64,000 bases of DNA, from contig CAWCMK010000008.1 of the NCBI GenBank assembly GCA_963796705.1, forward strand, positions 248,001-312,000. Direction: 5' to 3'. Below, piece after piece: positions 33,439 to 45,271 of this stretch. The translations under genes were made by a program, and so were the position numbers. The DNA comes from VRUE01 sp963796705 (GTDB lineage: Bacteria > Actinomycetota > Thermoleophilia > Solirubrobacterales > 70-9). The notes under the pieces are model-generated. The model saw nothing but the letters and a program-made list of their open reading frames with translations. It did not search any database and was not told the DNA's origin. Within the stretch, counting starts at the first letter, position 1. Each line of letters starts with the position of its first letter.

Positions 33439-33470
33439 CGTTGCGGCTCACGTGCGTTGCGGCTCACGTG
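33439..33470. repeat. Tandem 16-base duplication
   Basis: CGTTGCGGCTCACGTG occurs twice in direct succession, ending 13 bases before the acetyltransferase-like gene start. Each copy ends in the palindrome CACGTG. It may bind a regulator of that gene. Confidence 0.6.
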
Positions 33471-33483
33471 TAGGTTCCGCCCG

Positions 33484-34623
33484 ATGGCGAGCGTGACGAT
33501 CCGACCGGTCAGGGGCAAGGCCGGGCTGAGGCGGTTCGTCAAGGTCCCTTTCGCAGTCCATCGCGAGCATGAGCAGTGGGTCGCGCCCTTGATCTTTGAG
33601 CGGATGGACTTCCTCAACCCACTCAAGAACCCGTGGTTCGAGCACGGCGAGGCGGAGTTCTTTATCGCCGAGCGCAACGGCGAAACCGTGGGGCGGATCG
33701 GCGCTCACATCGATCATCGCTGGGACGAGTACCAGGGCGGCAGCGACGCGATGTTCGGCTTCTTCGAGTCGCTCGAGGACGCCGAGACGGTGCGGGCGCT
33801 GGTGGAGGCGGCGGCCGGCTGGGCTCGCGAGCGTGGCCGCGGGCGGATCCTCGGCCCGATGGATTTCACCACCAACGACGAGCTGGGAATCCTGATCGAG
33901 GGTTTCGAGCGGCGACCGATGATCCTCGAGCCCTGGCATCCGCCCTACTACCAGCGGCTCTTGGAGGGCGAGGGGCTGGCTAAGACCATGGACGTGCTGA
34001 TGTGGGAGCTGAATTTCGGCGACCTCAAGCAAGGGGAGCGCTTCGATCCGGCGATCCACGCTGCGGCGCAGAAGGCGCTGCGCAAGGAAGGGATCGCGAT
34101 CCGCAATATGCGCAAGCGCGAGATGGCCAGCGAGGTGCGTCGCTTCATGGACGTCTACAACGACGCCTGGGGTGAAAACTGGGGCTTCGTCCCGATCACC
34201 GACGCCGAGGCCTCCTTCCAGGCCAAGAACCTCAAGCAGGTACTGGACGAGGACTGGGCCTACATCGCCGAAAAAGACGGGGAGGTCATCGGCGCCGCGC
34301 TCACCCTGCCCGACATCAACCAGGTGACGGCGAAGCTGAACGGGCACCTACTGCCCTTCGGCTGGCTCAAGTTCATGCTCGGCAAGGGCAGGATCGACCG
34401 CCTGCGGGTGTTCGCGCTCGGAGTGAAGCGCGCGTACCACCACACCGGGGTCGGCGCCGGCCTCTACCTCAAGCACCTCGAGACGGCAGCAAGGCCCGGC
34501 GCGATCAAAGGCGGCGAGATGGGTTGGATTCTGGAGACCAACAAGCCGATGAACCGCGCGATGGAAGGCATGGGCGGCAGGGTCGTCAAGCGCTACCGGG
34601 TATATGAGAGGTTGCTTGGCTGA
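33484..34623 (+). CDS. GNAT-like acetyltransferase-fold protein
   Basis: 379 residues from ATG 33484. It belongs to a family of about 380-residue double-GNAT-like proteins: the first half has FFIAERNGETVGRIGAHIDH and ARERGRGRILGPMDFTTNDE, the second half AEKDGEVIGAALTLPDIN and ALGVKRAYHHTGVGAGLYL, the latter resembling an acetyl-CoA pyrophosphate loop. The family is often called hypothetical or N-acetyltransferase; the substrate is unknown. It precedes, with a gap, two envelope genes. Confidence 0.75.
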   Translation: MASVTIRPVRGKAGLRRFVKVPFAVHREHEQWVAPLIFERMDFLNPLKNPWFEHGEAEFFIAERNGETVGRIGAHIDHRWDEYQGGSDAMFGFFESLEDAETVRALVEAAAGWARERGRGRILGPMDFTTNDELGILIEGFERRPMILEPWHPPYYQRLLEGEGLAKTMDVLMWELNFGDLKQGERFDPAIHAAAQKALRKEGIAIRNMRKREMASEVRRFMDVYNDAWGENWGFVPITDAEASFQAKNLKQVLDEDWAYIAEKDGEVIGAALTLPDINQVTAKLNGHLLPFGWLKFMLGKGRIDRLRVFALGVKRAYHHTGVGAGLYLKHLETAARPGAIKGGEMGWILETNKPMNRAMEGMGGRVVKRYRVYERLLG

Positions 34624-34736
34624 TCCTCATTTGACGGTTGCTGGCTGCTCACGTGGGAAGGAGCGTTCGGCTAGATAAAGCGGCGCGGGTTTTGAGGCGA
34701 GGAATCTCAGCCGCAGGGGCGAAGTAACGTCAGCCG

Positions 34737-35339
34737 ATGGAGTCAGAAAGATCCCGGAAGGGAACGGGCGCGACTTCCCCGGAGCCGCCAATGTCGGCAC
34801 CTCGCCGGCGCCTCTTGCGGGTGGCTGTGCTCGCCGTCGCGATCCTCGCGGCAGTGATCTCCTGGCTGGCGACGCGCAACGGCGGCGGCCCCACGGAGGT
34901 CGAACCGAGCACCCCCGGCGCGCCGCGGTTCGTCAGCGTCTCGGAGCTCCGGGAAACGGCCGCGGCGGCTGGTCAGCCGGTCTACTGGGCCGGGCTTGTC
35001 GCCAACCGCAGACTGGCGTTGAGGGAATTGAGCCAGGGGGGCGGCATCCAGGTCCTCTACCTGCCGGCGGAAGGTGAAGCGGACGCCGCGGCACGATCCC
35101 TGACGATCGGCAGCTATCCCCTGCCAGACCCCGCCGGCGCCTTGGAATCCGTCGCGAGGAAGGCCGGCTCGGTCGTCCGCCGGGGTGTGGATGGGCGCCG
35201 CGCCGTGACCGACGAACGGTCGGCGACCAGTGTCTATTTCGCAAGCCCGGACAACTCCGTTCAGGTGGAGGTCTACGACCCCTCGCCACCGCTGGCAATG
35301 AGGCTTGCCCTCTCGGGCCGGGTCCAGCCGGTCCGCTGA
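34737..35339 (+). CDS. Membrane-anchored protein of unknown function
   Basis: 200 residues. One N-terminal transmembrane helix (VAVLAVAILAAVISWLA, residues about 31-47), a short linker, then a soluble extracytoplasmic domain (VSELRETAAAAGQPVYWAGL to VQVEVYDPSPP). It is followed after 39 bases by the polytopic membrane protein, probably in one operon. No family recognised. Confidence 0.7.
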   Translation: MESERSRKGTGATSPEPPMSAPRRRLLRVAVLAVAILAAVISWLATRNGGGPTEVEPSTPGAPRFVSVSELRETAAAAGQPVYWAGLVANRRLALRELSQGGGIQVLYLPAEGEADAAARSLTIGSYPLPDPAGALESVARKAGSVVRRGVDGRRAVTDERSATSVYFASPDNSVQVEVYDPSPPLAMRLALSGRVQPVR

Positions 35340-35378
35340 TCGAGCGATGAGCGCCGATCGCGATCTGCCGGTGGCACC

Positions 35379-37673
35379 TTGAGCCTCCTCGCCGCCTGGG
35401 TGGCGTTCCCGCTGCTCCTCGCGGGCCTCTGTGGGGGGCTGGGGCTGCTCGTCGACGTTCTCGGCAATCAGCGACTTCCCGGCGCGCTTATCGCGCCGGT
35501 TGGCCTGGCAACGATGATCGTGATCGGAGAGTTCACAACTTGGAGCCCGGAGCTCGCCGAATTCACCGTTCCCGTCGTCGTGCTGCTCGCGGTGCTGGGC
35601 GTGGGCCTCGCGCTGCCCTGGCGATTCCACCGACCTGATCCCTGGGCTAGCGGTGTCGCTGTGGGCGTCTTCGCGGTCTTCGGCGCCCCGGTGATCCTCT
35701 CGGGGTCGCCGACCTTCGCTGGCTTCATCAAGCTCGACGACACCGCGACCTGGCTGGCGATGACCGACCGCATCATGGAACACGGTCGCAGCCTGGACGG
35801 ACTCGGCTACTCCAGCTATTACGCGACTCTCAAGTTCAACCTCGCCGGCGGCTATCCGATCGGAGCCTTCATCCCCCTCGGCACCGGACAGAAGCTGGTC
35901 GGGGGCGATCTGGCCTGGGTATTCCAGCCCTATCTCTCCTTTCTCGCGTCGATGCTGTCCCTGTGCTTGTGGCAGATCGTCGGCGGCGCTGTGCGCCGGC
36001 GCGGACCGCGGGCGCTCGCCGCCTTCCTCGGCGCTCAGCCCGCTCTCCTGTACGGCTATGCGATGTGGGGAGGAGTCAAGGAGCTCGCCGCCGCCGCTCT
36101 CCTCGCCCTGGCCGCGAGCCTCGCCCCGGCGAGCGTTCGACCGGAAGCCAGGCTGCGCGACGTTCTCGGCCTCGTCCTGGTGGCGGCGGCGCTGGTCGCG
36201 GTACTCAGCCCTGCTGGCCTGGTCTGGCTTCTGCCGATGCTCCTGGTGCTTGCCACCCTCGCGCTGCTGCGTTTCGGATGGCGCCGTGGCCTCGCCCGGG
36301 GGGCGCTCTTCGTGGCTGCGCTGGCGGCGTTCAGCCTCCCGGTCCTGGCCTCCGGCCTCTTCCCCCCCACCTCCAAGCCGCTCGTGGGCTCCAATGGAGA
36401 AGGCAACCTGCGGGGGCCACTGAGTGCCTTCCAGGCGCTAGGGATCTGGCCCTCCGGCGACTTCCGCTTCCATCCCGACGCAGGCGTGGCCACCGTCGTT
36501 CTCGTTGCGCTGGGCCTGCTGGCGGCGCTGCTTGGGCTCTGGCTGGCCTGGAGGCGCCGCCTCTATACGCCACTGCTCTACGCCAGCGCGCTTGTCTCCT
36601 GCGCCCTGATCGTCACGCTGGGCTCGCCCTGGGTGGGGGGCAAGGCCCTGGCGACCGCGTCGCCGATCGTGCTGTCGCTGGCGATGGTGGGAGCTCTGGC
36701 GGCATTTCGCCTCGACCGCCTCAGTGGCGGCGCCCTGATTGCGGTGCTCGCCGGGGGCGTGCTGTGGTCAAACGTTCTCGCCTACGGGGGCGTCAACCTT
36801 GCTCCATACGGCCAGCTCAGCGAGCTCGAGTCGATCGGCAAGCGCTTCTCCGGCGAGGGGCCGGCGCTGATGACCGAATACAACCCCTATGGGGCACGAC
36901 ACTTCTTGCGCAACCTGGACGGTGAAGGTGTCTCGGAGCTGCGCGTGCGCCAGGTGCCGCTGCGCGGCGGCCGCACCGCGGCCAAGGGCGAAGCCGTCGA
37001 CACGGACCAGATCGATACCGGGGCCCTGTTTGAATACCGCACCCTCGTTCTGCGTCGTTCACCGGTGCGCAGTCGCCCACCCTGGCCCTATCACCTCGTC
37101 TTCTCAGGCAACTACTACGAGGTCTGGCAGCGGCCCGTTGGCGCCGCTGGCGCGACTCCGGAATTCCTGCCGCTCGGCGAGGGTCTAAAGCCCGCGGCGG
37201 CGCCGCGCTGCTCGACCGTCATCACCCTCGCCCATCGCGCTGAACGGCGCGGTGGCACCGGCCGCCTTCTCGCCGCACACCACGCGCCGGTCTACAACGC
37301 CACCGATGGGACTCTCCGGATTCCCCGCGCCGGGACTTACACGGCTTGGCTGCTGGGCTCGGTGCGGGGGACCGACCAGCTCTGGGTCGACGGGCGCAAG
37401 GTCGGCGAGGTGCGCCATGAGCTGAACAACGAAGGGGGCTTCGTCTTCATGGGCAAAGCGCGCCTGGGTGCAGGTCGCCATCGCGCCGCGCTGCGCGTCG
37501 GGGGCGCCGACCTGCACCCGGGTTCGGGGGGCTTCCCCCGTCCGCCGATCGGACCGCTGCTCTTCGCCCCCCTTGGCGGGGAGGCCGGGTCGATCGTCTC
37601 GGTCCGAACCGCAGAAGCGAGCCGCCTTTGCGGCAGGGCCTGGGACTGGGTCGAGGCCCCCCGATCCGGCTAA
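35379..37673 (+). CDS. Large polytopic membrane protein, glycosyltransferase-like
   Basis: 764 residues. Residues about 1-470 contain roughly 11-13 hydrophobic helices with short charged loops (FIKLDDTATWLAMTDRIMEH after the third or fourth helix), the shape of GT-C type polyprenyl-phosphate-sugar transferases. The C-terminal roughly 280 residues are soluble and beta-rich, with YTAWLLGSVRGTDQLWVDG resembling a PA14- or CBM-like unit. The start is TTG 35379; nearby ATG and GTG are out of frame. A role in cell-envelope polysaccharide assembly is inferred from topology only. Confidence 0.7.
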   Translation: MSLLAAWVAFPLLLAGLCGGLGLLVDVLGNQRLPGALIAPVGLATMIVIGEFTTWSPELAEFTVPVVVLLAVLGVGLALPWRFHRPDPWASGVAVGVFAVFGAPVILSGSPTFAGFIKLDDTATWLAMTDRIMEHGRSLDGLGYSSYYATLKFNLAGGYPIGAFIPLGTGQKLVGGDLAWVFQPYLSFLASMLSLCLWQIVGGAVRRRGPRALAAFLGAQPALLYGYAMWGGVKELAAAALLALAASLAPASVRPEARLRDVLGLVLVAAALVAVLSPAGLVWLLPMLLVLATLALLRFGWRRGLARGALFVAALAAFSLPVLASGLFPPTSKPLVGSNGEGNLRGPLSAFQALGIWPSGDFRFHPDAGVATVVLVALGLLAALLGLWLAWRRRLYTPLLYASALVSCALIVTLGSPWVGGKALATASPIVLSLAMVGALAAFRLDRLSGGALIAVLAGGVLWSNVLAYGGVNLAPYGQLSELESIGKRFSGEGPALMTEYNPYGARHFLRNLDGEGVSELRVRQVPLRGGRTAAKGEAVDTDQIDTGALFEYRTLVLRRSPVRSRPPWPYHLVFSGNYYEVWQRPVGAAGATPEFLPLGEGLKPAAAPRCSTVITLAHRAERRGGTGRLLAAHHAPVYNATDGTLRIPRAGTYTAWLLGSVRGTDQLWVDGRKVGEVRHELNNEGGFVFMGKARLGAGRHRAALRVGGADLHPGSGGFPRPPIGPLLFAPLGGEAGSIVSVRTAEASRLCGRAWDWVEAPRSG

Positions 37674-37839
37674 GTGATCGATTCCCAATTCGGGCGTGAC
37701 CGGCGCGCGCGCGCGAGCTGCCCAAGGACAGGACGCAAAAAGGCTGCATCCCAGACGCTATTCAGCCGACAGAGGCGCACAGATGGACACGCGGTCATTC
37801 GAACTTGTGGGGATTGGGGATTCGATCACCAGGTCCTGA

Positions 37840-40080
<2,241 letters not shown>

Positions 40081-40325
40081 GTGGATCGAGTCCTTTGTCG
40101 AAATGTTGTTGCGAAATCTGGGTAGGGGCCTACCTCAGCCTCAACGGCACGGAAGCGACGCGACCAAACGAAATGGGCGCAATTTGGGACATGCGTCCAG
40201 GTTTTCCGTCCAGGTTTTTATGCGGATACGACGCAGACGCTCGGTTAGGGGACTTGACGGACGATGCCGTAGGGGCCGTTCGCTAATGTCACGACGCCGA
40301 GTCGCCGACAGGACGAAGGACCATC

Positions 40326-40688
40326 GTGCGCATCCCATTCCGCAATCTGAAACCCCACCGAGGCAGCCTTGCATTGTGGGTGCCGATCACTGCCCTCCTC
40401 ACGCTCGCCACAGCAGCCTCACTCAGCGCGTGCGGATCGTCGAGCGACTCGTCAACGGCGCCGAGCTCCCTCCCCAGCTCGATCCTCGACACCAAGACTG
40501 TCGAGAAGGCCATCGGAGAGAGCATCTTCGAACAACGTCATGTTCACGCCACGGTCACATGTCCCAGCGTGGTGCCCCAGGAACAAGGGCGGACTTTCGT
40601 CTGTATCGCATCCGTCGGCAACAAGAAGACGCCGTTCGTGGTCGAAGAGACCAACAACAGCGGCCACGTCACCTACCACGCCAAGTAG
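40326..40688 (+). CDS. DUF4333 lipoprotein
   Basis: 120 residues from GTG 40326. Lipoprotein signal ITALLTLATAASLSAC with lipobox Cys near residue 36, Ser-rich linker, then the DUF4333 domain: VEKAIGESIFEQ, VTCPSVVPQEQGRTFVCIAS with its two Cys, and the final strand GHVTYH. DUF4333 is an actinobacterial extracytoplasmic domain of unknown function, sometimes on Ser/Thr kinases. It stands alone. Confidence 0.88.
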   Translation: MRIPFRNLKPHRGSLALWVPITALLTLATAASLSACGSSSDSSTAPSSLPSSILDTKTVEKAIGESIFEQRHVHATVTCPSVVPQEQGRTFVCIASVGNKKTPFVVEETNNSGHVTYHAK

Positions 40689-40869
40689 ATCGAATCGTGA
40701 CGGAGCAATCCCGTCGGAGATGGGCGCGCATCGCCCCTCACGGCCGACTGCGCCGCGCTTCCGGTACAGATAGGTCAGCTGGGGGCCAAAGACGTATGTC
40801 GATCGACTGAGAGGCTGCCGAGCCGGGCATCCTTGCTTTTCGGGCAGGTGCGGGCGTTAGCGTGGAGCT

Positions 40870-41124
40870 TCATCCGGTGTCCTCCTTGATCTGGGTGTCT
40901 AGACACCCCCAGCTTTCGAGGAGGCCCGGATGAACAACGTGGTGAGGAACTACACCTAGCGCTCCAGCGGTGACCGGGACGAGGCGCTTGCGGCCACGCG
41001 GGACCAGCCGCAGATCCGGAGCTACGTTTGCGTCAAAGAAGTCGGGCCCGACGCCCATCGCAGCCGCGGCCTCGGCCGGGGTCAGGGCGATCCGCGGGAT
41101 CGAGGTCGCGAGCTTCCTAGCCAT
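40870..41124 (-). CDS. Excisionase-like helix-turn-helix gene, 3' end altered
   Basis: About 84 residues from ATG 41124. Residues 1-52 match the intact relative at 57623-57838 closely (SIPRIALTPAEAAAAMGVG, RLVPRGRKRLVPVT). After VPVT the sequences part: here AGALGVVPHHVV instead of ELERWV. So the end was replaced by a deletion or rearrangement. Its start follows the stop of a replication-relaxation gene fragment, as in intact elements. Confidence 0.65.
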   Translation of the reverse strand: MARKLATSIPRIALTPAEAAAAMGVGPDFFDANVAPDLRLVPRGRKRLVPVTAGALGVVPHHVVHPGLLESWGCLDTQIKEDTG

Positions 41125-41136
41125 CGCTCCCACTCC

Positions 41137-41450
41137 TCACCGCGCCACCGCCTCGCCGATCGTAATGAACTGCTCAGCGCGCACCTGCTCGACGGCGCGC
41201 TCCACCGCTCTGCGGGTCTGACCAGGCGCGCAGTGATAGTGGACCGCCACCACGGTGCCGGCGCCGATGGTGCGCCGCCAGGCCCGGATCAGCCCATACA
41301 ACCGCCGCGGGGCCTTCGAAGTCAGCTCGACCTCGATCGCGATCGTGCCCTCCTCAGCGAGGACCGCAAGGTCGGGGCGGTGCAGGCGGGGTTTGCCGCT
41401 TCGATACTCCCCGACCCTGGCGCTGGCGATCGCCCGGCCCTCGATCTGCT
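41137..41450 (-). pseudogene. Replication-relaxation protein, C-terminal half
   Basis: The minus strand encodes RVGEYRSGKPRLHRPDLAVL, EEGTIAIEVELTSKAPRRLY and GTVVAVHYHCAPGQTRRAVE, the C-terminal signature of Replic_Relax-type proteins, to a TGA at 41137-41139. No start is available; at about 41450 the homology ends and the N-terminal half begins on the opposite strand. Thirteen bases downstream is the excisionase-like gene. Confidence 0.75.
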
Positions 41451-41834
41451 CTGGTGCTGCGCTACGTCGGCCGCCACGGCGTCGTGCGGATCGAGCAGGT
41501 GACGAGGGCGATGGCTGCTGGGCGGAGCGTCACCTATGACCGGGTCGCAGTCTGTGTCGACGCCGGCCTCTTGGAGCGCGTGGAGCTGCTGCGCGCCGAG
41601 CCGGGCCTGCTGCGCGCAACGCGCGAAGGCCTGCGCAACGCGGGCCTCGGCCTGCCGGTGGCGGGGATCTCAGCCGGCGGGGTCGATCACCGGCTGCGCT
41701 GCGCCAGCACCGCGCAGCTGCTCGGCGAGCAATACGGCCCCGATCGAATCCTCACCGAGCGCGAGCTGGTCCTGCCAGTCTCCGACTTGCCCGAGCTGAG
41801 CGCGGCCGTGCCAACCACTCCTAACTCGGCCTAA
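41451..41834 (+). pseudogene. Replication-relaxation protein, N-terminal half, opposite strand
   Basis: Encodes LRYVGRHGVVRIEQVTRAMA, YDRVAVCVDAGLLERVELLR and PGLLRATREGLRNAGLGLPV, the winged-helix N-terminal part of the same family, ending at a TAA near 41834. The two halves meet head to head, so an inversion has split one gene. The central part of the protein, between ERELVLPVSDLPE and the C-terminal half, may be missing. Confidence 0.75.
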
Positions 41835-41896
41835 CCTCGCCAATCGCGGGTCCCAGTAGGGGCAGGTGGGTGCGAGAATGCCACCGGGTCCCCGGC

Positions 41897-42892
41897 CTAG
41901 CGGCGACTGGCGACCACTGTTGTGGCGATGACGAGGGATACTGCAACCAGGGCGCCGAGAGCGCCGAGCCAATTCACGCCGGTGCTCTGGCGGACATGGT
42001 CGGCGTAGGCCACGAACCCGATCGGAACTGCCACGGAGAGAACGATGAGGAGGCCCCGCACCAGGTCGCGCCTGGTCCGCCCCCGATCTTCGTGCCGGTC
42101 TGCGGCTGCGATCGCCGCCTCGGTGCTGGCAGATTGCCCACCATAGAGACTCATTGTGCGACTGCCCAGCTTTCGGGCATGGCTCTCACAACCCCAGGCC
42201 ATTGCGATCATCAAGCTGACGGGAAGGACCCAGGTCGTGACCCAAATAGCGAGCCCGATCAGGGAGCCGAGCGCCGCCCGGAGGCGCCAGTGGGCGTACT
42301 TGTCGCCTTCTTCGCTCGAGGCCGAGATGAATCCGCCAAACACAAGCAGGAGGTAGATACTGCGAACCCAGACCCGCAGCGGGCGTCGTGCGGCCGGCCT
42401 CTCCGGAACGGGCGCTTCGCGCACCTTAAGCAGGGCCTCGCGGGCGGAGTCAGCCGTAGGGTGCACGCCGCGAAGCGCAAGCACCCGCGCTCCGGTCTCA
42501 AGGTCCCGGGGGTCGTGGCCGTATAGTGCCGCGATCCGCCGCTCCATCACCCCCTCCTGCCAAAGGTAGGCGAGGTAGCCGGGTATGAGCCCAACCAAGA
42601 ACGGTGTACCGGCGACCGCACCGTCAACCCTGGCGACCCGCGCTGTCTCCTTGCGGAGATCCTCGGCAATCAGCGCCACCGGGGCGTCCGGTTGCTCCTC
42701 GCGGACACGCTTCGCCCATTCCAGCGATGGTTCACCGAGTTGCTGGGAGCCGAACAGCGTCAGCCGCTCACAAACGTGCTCGGGGTCGCGGTAGGCGAGC
42801 CGCAGCATCCGACGCCATGCCGCCCGCTTGTTACTCGCATGCCCAGTCGGTTGGGGCAACTGATCAGAGGAAGTTGCGTCGGTCGCACTCAC
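41897..42892 (-). CDS. Membrane protein of unknown function
   Basis: 331 residues. The N-terminal 180 residues are mainly soluble (AYRDPEHVCERLTLFGSQQ), with one hydrophobic segment VAGTPFLVGLIPGYLAYLWQ. The C-terminal part has about four transmembrane helices (WVRSIYLLLVFGGFISA, LIGLAIWVTTWVLPVSLMIA, GLLIVLSVAVPIGFVAYA, WLGALGALVAVSLVIATTVV). Intact, with no family recognised; single-gene unit. Confidence 0.75.
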   Translation of the reverse strand: MSATDATSSDQLPQPTGHASNKRAAWRRMLRLAYRDPEHVCERLTLFGSQQLGEPSLEWAKRVREEQPDAPVALIAEDLRKETARVARVDGAVAGTPFLVGLIPGYLAYLWQEGVMERRIAALYGHDPRDLETGARVLALRGVHPTADSAREALLKVREAPVPERPAARRPLRVWVRSIYLLLVFGGFISASSEEGDKYAHWRLRAALGSLIGLAIWVTTWVLPVSLMIAMAWGCESHARKLGSRTMSLYGGQSASTEAAIAAADRHEDRGRTRRDLVRGLLIVLSVAVPIGFVAYADHVRQSTGVNWLGALGALVAVSLVIATTVVASRR

Positions 42893-43059
42893 TCGTTCAA
42901 CCTATCCGACAGCTTGTCACACCAGCCACCTTTACGCCTCGCCGAAAAAAATGCCGCTCTCTCGCGGAATCAATAGCGCGATACCGGCCGGCCAGAATCG
43001 GCGCACAAACAGGTTCGTCAGAGCAACTCACGCTGCCGAAGCCGTTTGGGTTGGGGATG

Positions 43060-43281
43060 CCGATTTTTTCGACAGGGGCTGCTCGGCAGGAATCCGTCGG
43101 CTGAAAAGCGGTCATATCAAGGCGAAGAACTCAAGTACCGACAGGGCTGTACGCAACCCGTAGAGCCGCGCCTTCGTATTCTCTTCGACGACGGCGTCTG
43201 TCGCTGCGGGTGGCACATGAGCCTTGTTGAGGGCGCTCTTTAGTTCCTTGTCGGAGATGAAGGGGACGCCACCGGCGAGCT
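43060..43281 (-). pseudogene. 3' remnant of an MFS exporter, duplicate of 46223-47887
   Basis: About 220 bases match the C-terminal coding end of the intact exporter: LAGGVPFISDKELKSALN, then HVPPAATDAVVEEN and a RLYGLRTALSVL-like stretch, before the frame fails. It lies directly against the antiporter start. So either a second exporter gene was lost to a deletion or the end of the neighbour was copied. Confidence 0.75.
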
Positions 43282-43294
43282 ATATGTTGGCGTT

Positions 43295-44581
43295 GTGGAT
43301 TGGGGCCTTGCGACTGTCGGACTCGCGCTGTTGCTGGTCGCGGCGGTGTCGCGGCGGCTGTCGGGCACGCCGATCACGCCGGCGATGGTGGTGGTCACCA
43401 TCGGTGTTCTCGTGGGCCCTCTGGTGTTCGACGGCCTCACGGTAGGGCCGACAAGTTCGACGGTACGGAAGCTGGCCGAAGCGACGCTCGCGGTGGTGCT
43501 GTTCTCGGATTCCTCGCGCATTGACCTACGGGCCGTTCGTCGTGAAGCCTCCATGCCCGTGCGATTGCTTGGCGTTGGCTTGCCGCTGACGATTGTCCTC
43601 GGCTCACTGGCCGCGCTCGCGCTGTTCGGATCGTTCTCACTGAGCGAGGCATTGATCCTCGGGGTGATCCTCGCGCCGACCGACGCGGGGCTCGGCAGCG
43701 CGGTGGTAACGGACCCGAGCCTTCCGCAGCGTGTGCGGCAGTCGCTGAACGTCGAGAGCGGGCTCAACGACGGGATCTGCGTCCCGATTCTGTTGATCGT
43801 CCTGGCGACCTCCTCCGGAGCCGGTGGTGCGACCCAACCGGCGCAGGTGATCGGCGAAGAGATCGGCTACGGGCTCGCCGGCGGCATCGTCGCGGGGGTG
43901 ATCGCCGCCGCGATCGTGAACACGGCCGGCGCCAGAGGCCTGATAGCCGATGAGTGGCGGCAGATCGTGCCCGTGGCCGCGGCGGTGCTCGCGTACGGGA
44001 TCGCCGAGGCTCTCGGTGGGTCCGGCTTCATCGCGGCCTTCACGGCGGGTGCGCTGTTCGGCCTGATCGCCCGGAAGAACCCGGCCGGAACCATGCGCTT
44101 CGCCGAAGAGACCGGGGCGCTACTCGACGCCGTCACGTTCCTCGTCTTCGGTGCCATCCTGCTCGGCCCCGCGCTCGAGCACGTCAGCTGGCAGATCGCG
44201 CTCTATGCCGTGCTGAGCCTGACGATCGTTCGAATACTGCCCGTCGCTCTCTGCCTGTTGGGTACCAAGGCGCTAGCTCCGACCGTGGCGTTCATCGGTT
44301 GGTTCGGTCCCCGCGGGCTCGCGTCGATCGTGTTCGCGGTGATCGTCGAGGACACGCATCAGGCTCACGCCGGAACGATCCTGACGGCCTGCTATTTGAC
44401 TGTGGGCCTCTCGGTCCTCGTCCACGGCATTTCGGCCGCGCCGCTCGTGAGTCGCTATGCCGGCTGGTATCGCACCGCCGCGGGCGTGCGCCCTCCCGAG
44501 ATGGAGAGCAAGCCGGCGCACGAGCACCGAGCCCGGGCGGCCAACACGCTGCACGGCAGCCAGTCCGCCGTGGCGGCCTGA
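43295..44581 (+). CDS. Monovalent cation/proton antiporter (CPA family)
   Basis: 428 residues from GTG 43295. About 12 hydrophobic helices. The CPA motif is clear: GVILAPTDAGLGSAVV, then LNVESGLNDGICVPILLIVL with the ND pair that carries the exchanged ions. GWFGPRGLASIVFAVIV matches NhaP/CPA1-type proteins. It exchanges Na+ or K+ for protons across the membrane. Its start abuts the exporter remnant, so its promoter region was probably altered by that rearrangement. Confidence 0.9.
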   Translation: MDWGLATVGLALLLVAAVSRRLSGTPITPAMVVVTIGVLVGPLVFDGLTVGPTSSTVRKLAEATLAVVLFSDSSRIDLRAVRREASMPVRLLGVGLPLTIVLGSLAALALFGSFSLSEALILGVILAPTDAGLGSAVVTDPSLPQRVRQSLNVESGLNDGICVPILLIVLATSSGAGGATQPAQVIGEEIGYGLAGGIVAGVIAAAIVNTAGARGLIADEWRQIVPVAAAVLAYGIAEALGGSGFIAAFTAGALFGLIARKNPAGTMRFAEETGALLDAVTFLVFGAILLGPALEHVSWQIALYAVLSLTIVRILPVALCLLGTKALAPTVAFIGWFGPRGLASIVFAVIVEDTHQAHAGTILTACYLTVGLSVLVHGISAAPLVSRYAGWYRTAAGVRPPEMESKPAHEHRARAANTLHGSQSAVAA

Positions 44582-44954
44582 GCACAGTCTTGGCTCCAGC
44601 GGATCACCCGTAGCTGCTCGCTCACGGGTGGGGACCGATCGGCCGGGAACCGGTGTAGTGAAAGCGCCTCGAAGAGGATCATGTAGAGCGCGACGACGAA
44701 GTAGACCGCTACGACCACTCGTAGTGCGACGAGTCCGATGAGATGGCGATCAGGTACCCACCGAGCACGGGCAGCAGTTCAAGTGGTTCGTCCTGTTGCG
44801 CTTCGCCCGCTTCCGGGGGCGAGGAGAGCTGCTCGGGTCGGGCATAGGCGTCCAAGGCGAAGCCGAGAGCCCGGATGGCAAGCAGGGTCAACTGTACATC
44901 GTGACGAACACGCGCTCGTTCGAGTCGGAGTGCAGGGCGCTCGACGAGTTTGGT

Positions 44955-45271
44955 GGGGAACGATAGGAATGCCAGGCCGCACTCTGCGACCAAGTGGGGC
45001 GTGCGGGCGAGGAGGCGCTGATGCTGTTTGCAGCCGACAAACTCTCGAAGGCCCGCGAGCTGCACCTGGACCCAACGCCCCTGGCAAGTCACGCTCGGGC
45101 GGCGCTGCGATCACTCGCTCGGGCAGGGGTCGATTGACGCACTACCGCCACTGCCTCGCGTTGCTCGAAGACCGACTGACCGACTATCCACTCGTCGGGC
45201 AGCTGCGTACAGAGCTCGACGGACTGTGGGACGGCGCCATCGGTGCGCGGGTGCTCGCTAGCACGGGCTGA
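44955..45271 (+). pseudogene. HD-domain phosphohydrolase, C-terminal remnant
   Basis: One frame gives EEALMLFAADKLSKARELHL and ends at a TGA near 45137; the neighbouring frame continues with RLTHYRHCLALLEDRLTDYP and LVGQLRTELDGLWDG, the normal end of HD-domain (p)ppGpp-hydrolase-like proteins. The catalytic HD part is not found upstream. A frameshifted leftover. Confidence 0.55.

Noticed and set aside
44709..45092. 127-codon minus-strand frame, with a hydrophobic continuation at 44455-44718
   Set aside because: The region also encodes the recognisable HD-domain remnant on the plus strand. The minus frames would need a frameshift to make a membrane protein and match nothing known to me.
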